IMG/VR virus record: IMGVR_UViG_3300018067_000095
Span: 1 to 29,730 of that record
Reading direction: 5' to 3' (one strand)
Source of the DNA: a virus
Length of the DNA: 29,730 bases
The notes beneath the pieces are model-generated. The model saw only the letters and a program-made list of their open reading frames with translations. It did no database searches and was not told the origin of the DNA. Shown piece by piece: positions 7,763-16,911 of this stretch (position 1 is the first letter of the stretch; every line of letters starts with the position of its first letter). The translations under genes were made by a program, and so were the position numbers.

Positions 7763-7905
7763 GCTACGATTCTTGGAAGACCACGGAACCAGACCCCGGC
7801 CAGTACGAAGAGCCACCCGTCGATGACGAACCGGAGCCCGATGACGCGGAATTCGACGGGCCGGATGACGTCGAAGACGATGAGGAAGAAACGGAGCTTG
7901 ACTGA
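7759..7905 (+). CDS. 48-aa highly acidic protein
   Basis: This small protein starts at an ATGA overlap with the membrane peptide and ends at a TGATG overlap with the next gene. After MSYDSWKTTEPDPGQ it is almost entirely D, E and P with few basic residues, ending in EETELD. It may be a DNA mimic or a disordered acidic tail protein. Evidence that it is expressed is only the coupling on both sides. Confidence 0.55.
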   Translation: MSYDSWKTTEPDPGQYEEPPVDDEPEPDDAEFDGPDDVEDDEEETELD

Positions 7906-8171
7906 TGATCGCCAAGGAGTATCTGGGCGTGCTACCGAGAACCTGCACGTTCATTGACTGGGATAAGGCCACGAATATCGAGACGGCGTGTCAGAAGCCT
8001 GCGGTGGCCGTCTACGTGTCGGATGATGAGGAGCCGAAGGGCCGCTATGTCTGCCAGTATCACGCGGAGGATGCGGAGCGGCACGGTGATGGGCCGGTGT
8101 TCTGGCAGCGGTTTCCGGTCCCGTCGGGAGACGAAGAGAACCGGCTGACGTTGGCGCACGAAGAAAATTAG
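7905..8171 (+). CDS. small protein with possible zinc site
   Basis: This 88-aa protein starts at a TGATG overlap. Cys14, Cys29 and a C-x2-H (CQYH) near residue 50 could bind one zinc ion in a loose ribbon: TCTFIDWDKATNIETACQ, then GRYVCQYHAED. I do not know the family. It is the last gene before a clear terminator, so P2 drives a three-gene unit. Confidence 0.6.
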   Translation: MIAKEYLGVLPRTCTFIDWDKATNIETACQKPAVAVYVSDDEEPKGRYVCQYHAEDAERHGDGPVFWQRFPVPSGDEENRLTLAHEEN

Positions 8172-8181
8172 TCAATCACAG

Positions 8182-8205
8182 GGCCGGAGGATACTCCGGC
8201 CTTTC
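8182..8205 (+). terminator. rho-independent terminator
   Basis: A perfect 8-bp stem GGCCGGAG (8182-8189) and CTCCGGCC (8194-8201) encloses a GATA loop and is followed by TTTCT. It lies 10 bases past a stop codon and separates the small-gene unit from the head module. Confidence 0.88.
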
Positions 8206-8229
8206 TCTGTACCCTGCCTTCAAATCCCG

Positions 8230-8258
8230 TTGCAATTGAGTGCAGCAGTCGGTAGACT
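8230..8258 (+). promoter_or_regulatory. possible promoter of the head module
   Basis: TTGCAA at 8230-8235 and TAGACT at 8253-8258 are spaced by 17 bases, each matching consensus at four of six positions. It lies between the terminator and the portal gene. The -35 overlaps one 14-bp quasi-palindrome (8231-8244), so the repeat could act as an operator here. Confidence 0.4.
8231..8244 (-). repeat. 14-bp quasi-palindrome copy 2
   Basis: This copy reads TGCAATTGAGTGCA, the exact reverse complement of the copy at 12858-12871. It is intergenic, so its conservation here cannot be due to protein coding. Confidence 0.65.
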
Positions 8259-8303
8259 GTCACCATCCTTGAACTGCAAGCCGATGCTTTATCAAGAGGA
8301 TGT

Positions 8304-10181
8304 ATGCTGAAGTTGACCGAGGGGAGTCCGGTGAGTACCGTGACCAAGGCCGAGCGGCCTGAATCGAAAATCACGTTCGTTCAGAAAGTCATCAAGAACG
8401 AGACGTGGATGGTGATGGCGCAGTCCGCCGTCGAGTTGGAAGACGAATTTTCCAGCCTCTATTGGACGGCAGGCGCACAGAATAACCTTTTCCTCCAGCC
8501 GCCATTCGAACCCAACGTCCTCCTGAATTTGGTCCAGAGCAACAACATCCTCAACCAGTGCATCGAAGCGATGGAAGTCAACATCGACGGTACTGGCTAC
8601 GAATTGGTGCCCATCGAAGAGGGGAAGGACATCGACAAACAGGAAGAGAAGATCGCCCGTGCCTTCTTCGATGAGCCCTACCCCAACGTATCCATGACAT
8701 CGATCCGCCGGAGACTCCGGCGACAGATGGAGTCGGTGGGCTATGGATTTCTGGAAGTGCTGCGAAACATTGCCGGTGATGTGGTGGGTCTTCGCAGTGT
8801 GGAGACGGCGCATATCCGCATGGTGAAGCTCGACGCCCCGATCCAAGTGAAGAAGAAGATCATGCGGGACGGGAAGGAAATCGAGTTGACACTGTGGGAG
8901 CGGGAGCGGCGGTTCGCCCAGACGGTGGCCCTGAAGCAGCAAGTCTACTACCGGGAATTCGGCACCACCCGTGAGATTGATCGGGACACCGGAGACTGGG
9001 AGTCGGATTTACACGCGGTACCGCCGGAGAAGCGGGGATCGGAGTTGTTGATTCTGGGCATCAATCCGGACATTACCACGCCCTACTATCTGCCCCGATG
9101 GATCAATCAGTTGCCGTCCGTGATTGGCTCCCGTGCCGCTGAGGAACAGAACCTGCAATTTCTGGATGCCGGTGGCCTCCCACCCGCCATCGTCTTTATC
9201 CAAGGCGGCACGCTCATCAAAGATACGTCTGACCAGTTGCGGATGTACTTGAGCGGCCTGAACAAGAACAAGAACCGGGCGGTGGTGGTCGAAGTCCAGT
9301 CGTCCAGCGGTTCGCTGGATGCGGCGGGCAAGGTCGATGTCAAGGTGGAGCGGTTTGGATCGGCCCAGTCACAGGACTCGATGTTCACCAACTACGATGA
9401 GGTGACAGAAGAGCACGTCCGGGTTGGCTTTCGTCTGCCTCCGCTGTTTCTCGGGAAGGCGGTAGATTATAACTTCGCCACCGCGCAGACCAGCTATATG
9501 GTGGCTGAAGCCCAAGTCTTCGAACCTGAGCGCACCGAATTCGATGACATGATGAACAAGACCGTCATCAAAGAATTAGGGATGAAGACGCTCCTGTACA
9601 AGTCCAAGCCGATCACGCTGAAGGACGTCGCCACGCAGTTGAAGGGCCTTGAGTTGTCGATGCCCGTCGCCACCCGTGAGTCCTTCCTGAAGGAAATGAA
9701 CACGATTGCGACGATGAATCTGGAACTGGCCGAAGTCCCAGCCCCGAACGTCGCCCCCGGTGAGACGCCGCTGGCCAACACGCCCACGATGGATGAAATC
9801 CCCTCTGGTGAACTGCCGGTGACGGCCCAGACGCCCCAGATGACGGCTCCGCAGAAGCAACCGGAGCCCAAGGTGGAGTCTCCGGACGAGATTGGAGCCA
9901 AGGAGGAGGCGAAGGCCATGGCTAGAGAGAAGGCAAAGGCTAAGTACCGCAAGGCCGCAGGCGAGATGCTCACGCTGGTGCAGGACTATGCCGTCTACCA
10001 AGGGCTGATCCCGTCGCTGGCCCAGAAACAGGAACTGACGGCGGAGCGGGCGGCGGAAATCAACCAAGCCGTCGAGCGGCTGGACCCTGAGAATGCACAG
10101 GTCTTCAACAGCCTGTTGGCGATGATGGTCTTCGGCTCCGATGATGCGGACCTGTCGGCACTCGTAGCGGCGAGCCGATGA
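8304..10181 (+). CDS. phage portal protein, PBSX/SPP1-like
   Basis: This 625-aa protein would form the dodecameric portal ring through which DNA is packaged. Its layout matches PBSX-type portals: an N-terminal region with FEPNVLLNLVQSNNILNQCI, a wing segment with GYGFLEVLRNIAGDVVGL and QVYYREFG, the stem region NLQFLDAGGLPPAIVFIQGG, and the strongly conserved FTNYDEVTEEHVRVGFRLPP followed by LFLGKAVDYNFATAQTSY. The C-terminal 130 residues are P-, E- and A-rich, then helical. AAGAGG precedes the ATG. No large terminase gene is visible upstream within the window. The portal opens the head module and is followed at once by an ATGA-coupled membrane protein. Confidence 0.9.
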   Translation: MLKLTEGSPVSTVTKAERPESKITFVQKVIKNETWMVMAQSAVELEDEFSSLYWTAGAQNNLFLQPPFEPNVLLNLVQSNNILNQCIEAMEVNIDGTGYELVPIEEGKDIDKQEEKIARAFFDEPYPNVSMTSIRRRLRRQMESVGYGFLEVLRNIAGDVVGLRSVETAHIRMVKLDAPIQVKKKIMRDGKEIELTLWERERRFAQTVALKQQVYYREFGTTREIDRDTGDWESDLHAVPPEKRGSELLILGINPDITTPYYLPRWINQLPSVIGSRAAEEQNLQFLDAGGLPPAIVFIQGGTLIKDTSDQLRMYLSGLNKNKNRAVVVEVQSSSGSLDAAGKVDVKVERFGSAQSQDSMFTNYDEVTEEHVRVGFRLPPLFLGKAVDYNFATAQTSYMVAEAQVFEPERTEFDDMMNKTVIKELGMKTLLYKSKPITLKDVATQLKGLELSMPVATRESFLKEMNTIATMNLELAEVPAPNVAPGETPLANTPTMDEIPSGELPVTAQTPQMTAPQKQPEPKVESPDEIGAKEEAKAMAREKAKAKYRKAAGEMLTLVQDYAVYQGLIPSLAQKQELTAERAAEINQAVERLDPENAQVFNSLLAMMVFGSDDADLSALVAASR

Positions 10182-10372
10182 AGGTCAAGCTGTCGTATGT
10201 GTATCTCCTGACCACCATCGTGTGGCTGGTGTTGATGCCCTTCGCTATTACGAGTTGGAAAGACTCCGTGCCCTTCCTTGTGTTCCTGTCGTGGTATGCC
10301 AACTTCACGACGGATTTGGGCAATTGGATGACCGCCCGCACGAAGGAAAAGGCGGATGGCCAAGATCGTTGA
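10178..10372 (+). CDS. small two-span membrane protein
   Basis: This 64-aa protein starts at an ATGA overlap with the portal. Two hydrophobic segments are visible: YVYLLTTIVWLVLMPFAI (residues 7-24) and SVPFLVFLSWYANFTTDL (30-47), followed by a basic tail. It overlaps the start of the next gene by 17 bases. A membrane protein between portal and effector genes could be holin-like or could help deliver injected proteins, but the sequence alone does not decide. Confidence 0.62.
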   Translation: MKVKLSYVYLLTTIVWLVLMPFAITSWKDSVPFLVFLSWYANFTTDLGNWMTARTKEKADGQDR

Positions 10373-11906
10373 CCTGAGAACCTACCTCCTGCTGGAGCGG
10401 GCATTCGTCCGTCGTCTCCAGCGGTCGTGGCGAGCCCAGTCGGCTCCCACCTATGCGGCCATAGCGAAAGCCTGTACCGAGCACCGATGGGATGAAGCCC
10501 GCCGTCTGGTCACCGATCTGGATATGACGGAGGTGGGTACCGAGAACCGCGAGTGGATCACCTACATGCTCCTGTCCTGTGCGGTCTTCGGGGCAGGCAT
10601 GGTGTCGCGGAAGAAGCCCAGCTTCGTCGGCGTGGGTTCCTTCGATACCTTCCTGAAGCAAGTCACCACCAACTTCCTGATGTATCTGGAGCACGGTGGC
10701 ACCCAAGCCGTGCAGGAAGAGGCGTTGCAATCAATTGCCGAAGACGAGGCCAAGACCAAGGCTATCAAGTGGGATGAAGCCAAGCATCCCCGTGACAGGG
10801 AAGGGCAGTTTGCGGTATCCCGCAGTGTGGGAAGAGTTGGGGCTCAACCCGAAGGCTATGCCATCGAGGGAGGATTCGGACCAGAGCGAGCCAAGTGGGT
10901 CAAGTTGAATCAAGCCGTGATGGACGCCGATGAGAGAGTATGGGCCGCGAGAGAGGCGTATGATCCGCTCTCCAAGTCGATGCGACAGAAATACGGTGAG
11001 ATTTACCTGTGGGACACGAAAGAATGGGGCGATCCGACACAGGATTCGGAGTATCCCGCGTATGTGGCGGCGAGGAAAAAATTCTTTGACGCTCGGAAGG
11101 TCGCACAGGACGCCACGACGGCTCTGAAAGCTCAAGAGCCCGCGATGAAAGTCGAGGTCGTCACCAACGTCGCCACGAGTGTGGCCGAGCGCATGGGCGT
11201 CGATCCGTCCATCATCTACGTCGTGCATCACGAGCCCCGCGAATTTCATGTGGGGGACAAGACGTTCTACGAAGGTGGGCACTACAATCCAGCCACCGGG
11301 CGTATTGAACTGAACGCCTACAACATTTCTTATGCGGATGCGCCATCCGTGCGGGGGATCACAGCCCACGAGATTTCACACGCCATCTACCACGCCGCGA
11401 AGAAAGCGGCGGACGAAGAATTCGAGCGATACATAATCAAAGCGGTCACCCCGGATGGCTCCAAGCACAGTGACTGGTATCACGAGCGGTTTGAAAAGGT
11501 GCCGGGGATGGAGACGTGGCGGCGGCTGAAAGAAGAGTACCGGGAGGAGTTTCAACGCGACTACCCGGCGGTGATGGCTCTGTCCGCACTGGCGGAGGGC
11601 CAGCCCTTCACCGGCATTGCCCAGTCGATGGTGGACGAGGACGGCCACAGTGCCTACGCCAAGGCGTACTGGACGCCCGAAGCGAGAGCCGCCCGTGGGT
11701 ATTCCTACGAGACGGCTATCAACGAGACGATTGCGGAAGTCACCCGCTACATCACGTCCCCTCGGTCGTGGAACGAGAAACAGACGCCCCGCACCGATTC
11801 GCCGTGGTACAAGCTGACCGTGGCTATGCACTCGTGGTATCGCAACCAGCAAGACGAGCAAGAAGCCCGCATGCAAGCCAGCATGGCGGCGGGGATGTTC
11901 CGATGA
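10356..11906 (+). CDS. zinc metalloprotease with head-type N-terminus and HPRD linker
   Basis: This 516-aa protein opens the effector island. Residues 1-130 are helical and may be a head-binding region (LLERAFVRRLQRSWRAQSAPTY cut short here). LQSIA near residue 124 is encoded by a copy of the 14-bp repeat, and KWDEAKHPRDREGQF at 138-152 is the island's recurring linker. A zincin domain follows, with AHEISH giving His338, Glu339 and His342. Downstream NETIAEV offers Glu457 or Glu461 as the third zinc ligand, as in gluzincins. Preceding beta strands (FYEGGHYNPATGRIELN) fit the zincin active-site cleft. The likely role is cleavage of host proteins after injection or processing of head proteins. 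It is coupled to the next gene by ATGA. Confidence 0.75.
   Translation: MAKIVDLRTYLLLERAFVRRLQRSWRAQSAPTYAAIAKACTEHRWDEARRLVTDLDMTEVGTENREWITYMLLSCAVFGAGMVSRKKPSFVGVGSFDTFLKQVTTNFLMYLEHGGTQAVQEEALQSIAEDEAKTKAIKWDEAKHPRDREGQFAVSRSVGRVGAQPEGYAIEGGFGPERAKWVKLNQAVMDADERVWAAREAYDPLSKSMRQKYGEIYLWDTKEWGDPTQDSEYPAYVAARKKFFDARKVAQDATTALKAQEPAMKVEVVTNVATSVAERMGVDPSIIYVVHHEPREFHVGDKTFYEGGHYNPATGRIELNAYNISYADAPSVRGITAHEISHAIYHAAKKAADEEFERYIIKAVTPDGSKHSDWYHERFEKVPGMETWRRLKEEYREEFQRDYPAVMALSALAEGQPFTGIAQSMVDEDGHSAYAKAYWTPEARAARGYSYETAINETIAEVTRYITSPRSWNEKQTPRTDSPWYKLTVAMHSWYRNQQDEQEARMQASMAAGMFR
10726..10739 (+). repeat. 14-bp quasi-palindrome copy 3
   Basis: TGCAATCAATTGCC, two mismatches from the main form. 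It encodes QSIA, 27 bases before the linker codons at 10767. Confidence 0.55.
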
Positions 11907-14900
11907 CCCTGTATCCCATCACCATCGGCGGCAAGTCGGGGACCGTGGTCTATCTGGACCGGGATTGGCACCCGGTGGAGCCCGAGCATGCCGCGATAGC
12001 GAAGGTGATCTTCGACAATGGAGCGACGGCGTTCTTTACGACCGGCGAGCGGGAAGACGTCGAGAAGTTCGATCCCCACCAGCTACGCGATGAAAAGGGC
12101 CGCTGGGCCACGGGTGGCAAGGCGGGCGCACTGGTCACGGATACTGGGAACACCTACCTCCACGGCACGGCACAGGGGTTCCTAGAAGACATTCTGCGGA
12201 ACGGCATCCGTGGGTCAGAGGGTGGGAAGATCCACCCCAAGGACAAGCGGAACAGAACGCTGGCCCTGCCCGGTCACGTCTACATGACGACCGATCTGGC
12301 GGAGGCCAAGGAGTACGCGCAATCGACAGGCTTGTCGGATGAATTTTTCCTCAAGCACAAAGAGACGGTGTTGAACCCCGAGTACGCGAAGGGATATCCC
12401 CGTGTGCCCGAGTATGAGCCGTCCTATGATGCAGGGACGGAAATCGGTGGGGGGTTGCCGTGTGTGATCACCATCGAGTTGCCTCCAAGCGTGGTCAAGA
12501 AGCTCCGTAAGGATCGTCGGTCGGACATCCTGACCCCCGAGCCGTATGCGCCGGGGGGCTACATGATGGGAGGAAAGAAGCAGATATTTTCTGACTTTGC
12601 CCGGTCTTACAAGGGAGACATCAAGCCCGAGTGGATCAAGTCCATCACCTACATGACGAAGGATCTAGCCACGGGTACGGAGACGTGGCACACGATTGAC
12701 GCCAAAGACTACAAGAAGCCCGGACCCCAAACGCCACCCTACTTGCCTCAGCCTCCCGGCTGGGAAGTTTCCCCGGAGTGGCAAGAGTACCTGAAGGACA
12801 CGGAGAAAAAGGTTGCAGCGGACGGCACGGTGATCTATCTCGCGTTGAAGATCCCGCTGCACTCAATTGCAGGACTCGGTGGCATCACCCGGAAGTTCGA
12901 TGAAGCCAAGCATCCCAGAGGGACGGACGGACGGTTCAAGGAAGCGACGGAGCCGCGTATCTTCAATCGACTGTCAGACGTCGAGCAGTATGAGAGTTGG
13001 GGGAGAGAGAAGCGGTGGCAGTGGAGGAAAGAGACGCCGAAGTCAGGCTTCCTGCTGACGGGTGAGCCTATTCCCCGTGAACAGTTGCCTCCGGTGCTCT
13101 ACCACGTCACCACGAACGCGCCAGCCGTGGAGTCGTCAGGCGTGCTGCTGGGGCTTCAAGAAGGCGGCGGGTTGGGTGGCGGGCAGGCAGAGGGGGTGTC
13201 CTTCACGTCGAGCAAGGAAGACGCCGACGTGATCCTGCGGGAGTTGAAGCGGTCAGTCCTGATCGCTCGTGGGGAAGTGGACATTGACGTCTTCGAACGG
13301 TGGGCACGGGAGGACGAACAGACTGCAGGGCTCCCCGAAGGCACGCTCAACCATGCGGTGGAATTCAGCCGCTCGTCATGGGACGTGGACGCCCCGAATA
13401 TGGGGAAGACACACTACTGGGACAAGGACGCCCCGGAGGGCGAGCGGTATAAGGAAGGCCCACCAGCGGCTCCAGAGGAAAAGGAGCGGGTGCGCCGGAG
13501 TCTACTCAAGGATGCGTTGAATGCGTACCTGATCGCCCGAGACACGGTGTCGAGAGAGCAGAACGCGCCGAGCATCAAGAACCCCATTCTGTTTGGCCGA
13601 CAGGAGCATCTGGCGAAGCTGGACCCGGAAGGTATTCAGATTCTGGAAGTGGAGTCCGCGCAGATTCCACTGGAAGCCTTGGTGACGACCGGCTCTGACA
13701 CCTTTCTGCATGAAGTCCGTGCATATTCAGACGTGCCATACAGGCGACGGAAGAAAGTCGCCTATGACCCGAACCAGCCTCGTGGTAAGGAAGGCACACC
13801 CGAAGGGGGGCAGTTCGTAGAGACGGGACGGTCAGGCGTCCCTACCCCCGATCCGGTGCTAGCGGTGCAGGCCAAGGCAGGCATTGCTGCCGTGGAACGG
13901 CTACTTCCTGAAGCCGTGAGAACAGCGGATTTCGATCCGGGGTCTGCGGGGGTGACGTGGGAGACGGTGGATCAGCCCACACAGGATTCGGTGTATCACG
14001 CTTATATCAAGGCCGAATCCGACAATATGCTGGCGGGCAATGAAGACATGGACTATCTGGATGCCGAAGCATGGGCGGATAAGAACTGGCACACGCTCTC
14101 CGATCAAGACAAATCGAATGTGATGAACGACTACGCGATCATGGGCAAGCTCCCGGCGCGGCGACAGTTGGAGAAGAAAGAACCAGAAAACTGGGTGACG
14201 GGTGTCGAGACGGGCACGCACTCCGAGCAGAATTATGCACGGACTCATGAGGTGGCTCTGCGATTGGCCGAGTTGCGGACGGATGAACTGCGGAAAGAAC
14301 GGGGCCTAATGAAGTCCGGGGCTCCGGTCGAGTACACCGTCGTCCAGCAGCCCCCGAACCCCGAGTTTGAGGGAGGCCCCTCCGAAGACAGCTTTGAGGT
14401 CCGCGATGCGACAGGTCGTGTCGTCGGATTTGCCAGTTCCAAGGCTGGAGCGCATGCGTTTGGGACATCGTGGGCACGGCAACAATCCACCGATATACCA
14501 TCTGACCAGTTGATTCATCAGGTCTGGGAGGCGTGGAAACAAAAGTCCAGTGAACGGTTAGGACTCTCGCTGCAATTGGCTGCAGCTAGAGAACTAGGCG
14601 GTGTCCATCGGATGACGCCCGATGAAGTACAGGAAGCCGAAGATTCGGCGGTGCAGGAGCTTGGCAACAACGGAATGGCCACGCTGCAGGCGTACGTCCG
14701 AGCGCAGTGGGAAGTCACACAGTTCGTCATGCAGAAGGCTGGAGAAGACAAGGTCGCCGTCTACCGGGGCTTGATGCTACCCGGCGATCAGGTCCGAGCC
14801 ACTACCCATGTCGTGACGGATAAATTGGGCGGTCTTCCAAAAGATCCGCCCACTAATATCAAACGAGTGGAACAACGAGTTGCACCAGAACTGGATACGC

Positions 14901-16735
14901 CGGAAAAACCGCCATTGAAGGTGTTTGTCGCCTTCGACTACGACGGTGAGCACTTTGTGGAGGAAAAACTTCGCACGGTCCCCAAGAGCATCGTGGATAT
15001 TCCTCCGGGTGGCAGTCCGTATGAGAGCGATGACGTCACCATCCAGCGACGGCTTGACCGGTACCACCAGAACCAATCGCGTCGAGGTCTGCTGTTCACC
15101 AAGCTCCCTGACCTTCAGTTGCAGCGGGCCGGAGCGCAGTCCACGACCGGAAGTCGATCCGTCGCTAATGATTGGGGCGGCGTGGGAAATTTACCGCCAG
15201 ATCCCAAGCGCGTGGTGGTGCGTGTAGAAGCTCCAGCCACATCGGTATTATCGCTACCGGTTTACGGAGAAAATGCCCAAGCTGAACATGAGTCGGTGAT
15301 ACTCGGCACCCGTGACAAGTGGTTATGGGATGCGTGGTATGACATTGCCCCATCTTTTGAGAGCCAGTCTATATCCGGCACACCGGTTCCGAAGAAAACC
15401 TTGGCTGTAGAGTGGCCCAAGCCCGTGGACTACGATACTGCTATGGCACTCAAGGTTGAGAAGAAACCGTTGATCATCGATCTGCAGGCGGAAGACCGGG
15501 ACAAACCACACTGGATGAGCAGTGTGGACTGGTCGAAGGTGCAATCAGTTGCAGAGAAGTTCGATGAGGCCAAGCACCCACGGGATACGAAGGGCCAGTT
15601 CGCCCCGTTCTACCACGGGACATCCAACGAGATTGCCGAGAAGATTCTGGCAGAGGGCCTGAAGCCGCTCAGTGAAATGGACCGGACTTCCCCCATCGGG
15701 AAGGGTTTTGCGTCTACCAGTGAGAAGGTGGCCCTGAGCTATGCGGCGATGGCATCGGATGACTCCACCGACACCATCACGGTGATTGTGTTCAAGCCCG
15801 AAGCCAGCCAGTTCCTCAAGCCAGCCGGGAAGTTGGTGCCGGGAGGCAGGCCGGGGACATGGGGTCATGCCCGGAGCACGGAGATGTCCAGCACGGAGAC
15901 GGTCCCGCCGGAGATGATTGAGGAAGTGCGGCAGTACCGACTGGCCGATGTGCTGGAGGCGATTGGACCACGGGACGGCAAGCAGTATGCGGACTGGGAG
16001 ACGCCGCTGGAGGATCTGGACCCGGTGCGTGTTGTACGGAAAGAAGACCGTATTTATCTAGCTTTTCCTACGAAAAGTGAAGCTGTGGTAAAATGGGATG
16101 AGTTAAAACACCCGCGAGACGAGGAAGGCCAGTTCACGCGGGTGGCGATGACCAGTCAGCGGCCTGAAAGTGATCCGGGGCACCAGCCGAACAAGGACGT
16201 CTTCCGCCATATGCGGGAATTCCATGAGCAGTTGGAAGCCCTGCCGGGGGTATCGTCCGTCTCCGTGAAGCCCGGTGTCGGGGGCTGGGAGGGTGGATCG
16301 GAGTCGATGTGGCAGATTTATTACAAGGGCAACGGAGAAGCCCGGAAGTTGGTGGCCCGCACTGCCAAGCAGTTCGATCAGGATGCGGTGCTCATCCTGA
16401 ATGCGTGTAAGAAGGGGCAGGACTGCCAACCTGCCGTTGAGTTATCCTTTGACGATGCCATCTCGCCCGGTGCCCGTGAGGACGTCCACAAGCTACTCGT
16501 GGCCCATGGCATCAGCGGGTGGACGTGGCAGAAGCGGAACGGCAAGACGCTGCTCCGGATGGTCAGCGTGCCGCAGTGGGGAAGCGAAGCCAAGCAGCAT
16601 CAGCAGGCGACCGTAGCGATTAGCGAGCACTTACGAAAGAATGGGCTCAAGAACCATCGGAAGGTTCATAAAGTAGCCGTGTCAGTCATGGAACGTGAAG
16701 GGACCAACAGTTATGACGCCGTTATCAAAAGCTGA
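11903..16735 (+). CDS. giant modular protein with four ADP-ribosyltransferase-like domains
   Basis: This 1610-aa protein starts at an ATGA overlap; the frame is open back to 11516, but that part is a shadow of the protease gene. Linkers sit at residues 55-68, 331-345, 620-638, 1219-1233 and 1397-1411. Module 1 has YLHGT (His87) and VYMTTDLAEAKEYA (Tyr127), an H-Y type ADP-ribosyltransferase pattern. Module 2 has LYHVTT (His401) and VSFTSSKEDA. Module 3 is an R-S-E type: VYRG (Arg955), QSTTGS (Ser1080) and EHE (Glu1128, Glu1130), the ExE pair of arginine-specific toxins. Module 4 has FYHGTS (His1238), FASTSEKVALSYA and STET. The last 200 residues are an unknown domain. Such enzymes transfer ADP-ribose from NAD+ to a protein or nucleic acid. 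Catalytic state of modules 1, 2 and 4 is uncertain. Confidence 0.8.
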   Translation: MTLYPITIGGKSGTVVYLDRDWHPVEPEHAAIAKVIFDNGATAFFTTGEREDVEKFDPHQLRDEKGRWATGGKAGALVTDTGNTYLHGTAQGFLEDILRNGIRGSEGGKIHPKDKRNRTLALPGHVYMTTDLAEAKEYAQSTGLSDEFFLKHKETVLNPEYAKGYPRVPEYEPSYDAGTEIGGGLPCVITIELPPSVVKKLRKDRRSDILTPEPYAPGGYMMGGKKQIFSDFARSYKGDIKPEWIKSITYMTKDLATGTETWHTIDAKDYKKPGPQTPPYLPQPPGWEVSPEWQEYLKDTEKKVAADGTVIYLALKIPLHSIAGLGGITRKFDEAKHPRGTDGRFKEATEPRIFNRLSDVEQYESWGREKRWQWRKETPKSGFLLTGEPIPREQLPPVLYHVTTNAPAVESSGVLLGLQEGGGLGGGQAEGVSFTSSKEDADVILRELKRSVLIARGEVDIDVFERWAREDEQTAGLPEGTLNHAVEFSRSSWDVDAPNMGKTHYWDKDAPEGERYKEGPPAAPEEKERVRRSLLKDALNAYLIARDTVSREQNAPSIKNPILFGRQEHLAKLDPEGIQILEVESAQIPLEALVTTGSDTFLHEVRAYSDVPYRRRKKVAYDPNQPRGKEGTPEGGQFVETGRSGVPTPDPVLAVQAKAGIAAVERLLPEAVRTADFDPGSAGVTWETVDQPTQDSVYHAYIKAESDNMLAGNEDMDYLDAEAWADKNWHTLSDQDKSNVMNDYAIMGKLPARRQLEKKEPENWVTGVETGTHSEQNYARTHEVALRLAELRTDELRKERGLMKSGAPVEYTVVQQPPNPEFEGGPSEDSFEVRDATGRVVGFASSKAGAHAFGTSWARQQSTDIPSDQLIHQVWEAWKQKSSERLGLSLQLAAARELGGVHRMTPDEVQEAEDSAVQELGNNGMATLQAYVRAQWEVTQFVMQKAGEDKVAVYRGLMLPGDQVRATTHVVTDKLGGLPKDPPTNIKRVEQRVAPELDTPEKPPLKVFVAFDYDGEHFVEEKLRTVPKSIVDIPPGGSPYESDDVTIQRRLDRYHQNQSRRGLLFTKLPDLQLQRAGAQSTTGSRSVANDWGGVGNLPPDPKRVVVRVEAPATSVLSLPVYGENAQAEHESVILGTRDKWLWDAWYDIAPSFESQSISGTPVPKKTLAVEWPKPVDYDTAMALKVEKKPLIIDLQAEDRDKPHWMSSVDWSKVQSVAEKFDEAKHPRDTKGQFAPFYHGTSNEIAEKILAEGLKPLSEMDRTSPIGKGFASTSEKVALSYAAMASDDSTDTITVIVFKPEASQFLKPAGKLVPGGRPGTWGHARSTEMSSTETVPPEMIEEVRQYRLADVLEAIGPRDGKQYADWETPLEDLDPVRVVRKEDRIYLAFPTKSEAVVKWDELKHPRDEEGQFTRVAMTSQRPESDPGHQPNKDVFRHMREFHEQLEALPGVSSVSVKPGVGGWEGGSESMWQIYYKGNGEARKLVARTAKQFDQDAVLILNACKKGQDCQPAVELSFDDAISPGAREDVHKLLVAHGISGWTWQKRNGKTLLRMVSVPQWGSEAKQHQQATVAISEHLRKNGLKNHRKVHKVAVSVMEREGTNSYDAVIKS
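12858..12871 (+). repeat. 14-bp quasi-palindrome copy 4
   Basis: TGCACTCAATTGCA, encoding HSIA, 21 bases before the linker codons at 12893. It is the exact reverse complement of the intergenic copy at 8231-8244. Confidence 0.6.
15540..15553 (+). repeat. 14-bp quasi-palindrome copy 5
   Basis: TGCAATCAGTTGCA, main form. It encodes QSVA and ends three bases before the linker codons at 15557, at the boundary between two ADP-ribosyltransferase modules. Confidence 0.7.
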
Positions 16736-16901
16736 ACAGGCTCTCGTGCAACAGGCCCTCCAAGGGTTACGAGAGACGCTGGAGCAGGAACGAGCCTCCG
16801 GCGAACCGCCGGATACGTCGTGGACGGACGATCTACCGGATGATCCGTTACCGGAAGAGGAAGACGAGACGTCTGTGACGTTCCTGACGAAACCGAAGTA
16901 G
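16713..16901 (+). CDS. small acidic protein
   Basis: This 62-aa protein starts at an ATG preceded by AAGGGA and overlaps the end of the giant gene. It has a helical first half (SKAEQALVQQALQGLRETL) and an acidic second half (DDLPDDPLPEEEDETSV). A GTG at 16695 is an alternative start. It could be an adaptor or a masking protein for the preceding or following enzyme; nothing in its sequence proves this. Confidence 0.55.
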   Translation: MTPLSKAEQALVQQALQGLRETLEQERASGEPPDTSWTDDLPDDPLPEEEDETSVTFLTKPK

Positions 16902-16911
16902 CGAGAGAGCT

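Noticed and set aside
9103-9114. CAATCAGTTGCC in the portal gene as a repeat copy
   Set aside because: The first half-site is lost (TCAA instead of TGCAA) and the site is within conserved portal codons.
11516-11902. N-terminal extension of the 1610-aa protein
   Set aside because: It runs through the metalloprotease gene in another frame and has no domain. The ATGA overlap at 11903 is the natural start.
14571-14584. TGCAATTGGCTGCA as another copy of the 14-bp repeat
   Set aside because: It keeps both TGCA ends, but the centre differs from all other copies and it lies inside a helical domain rather than at a boundary. Treated as chance.
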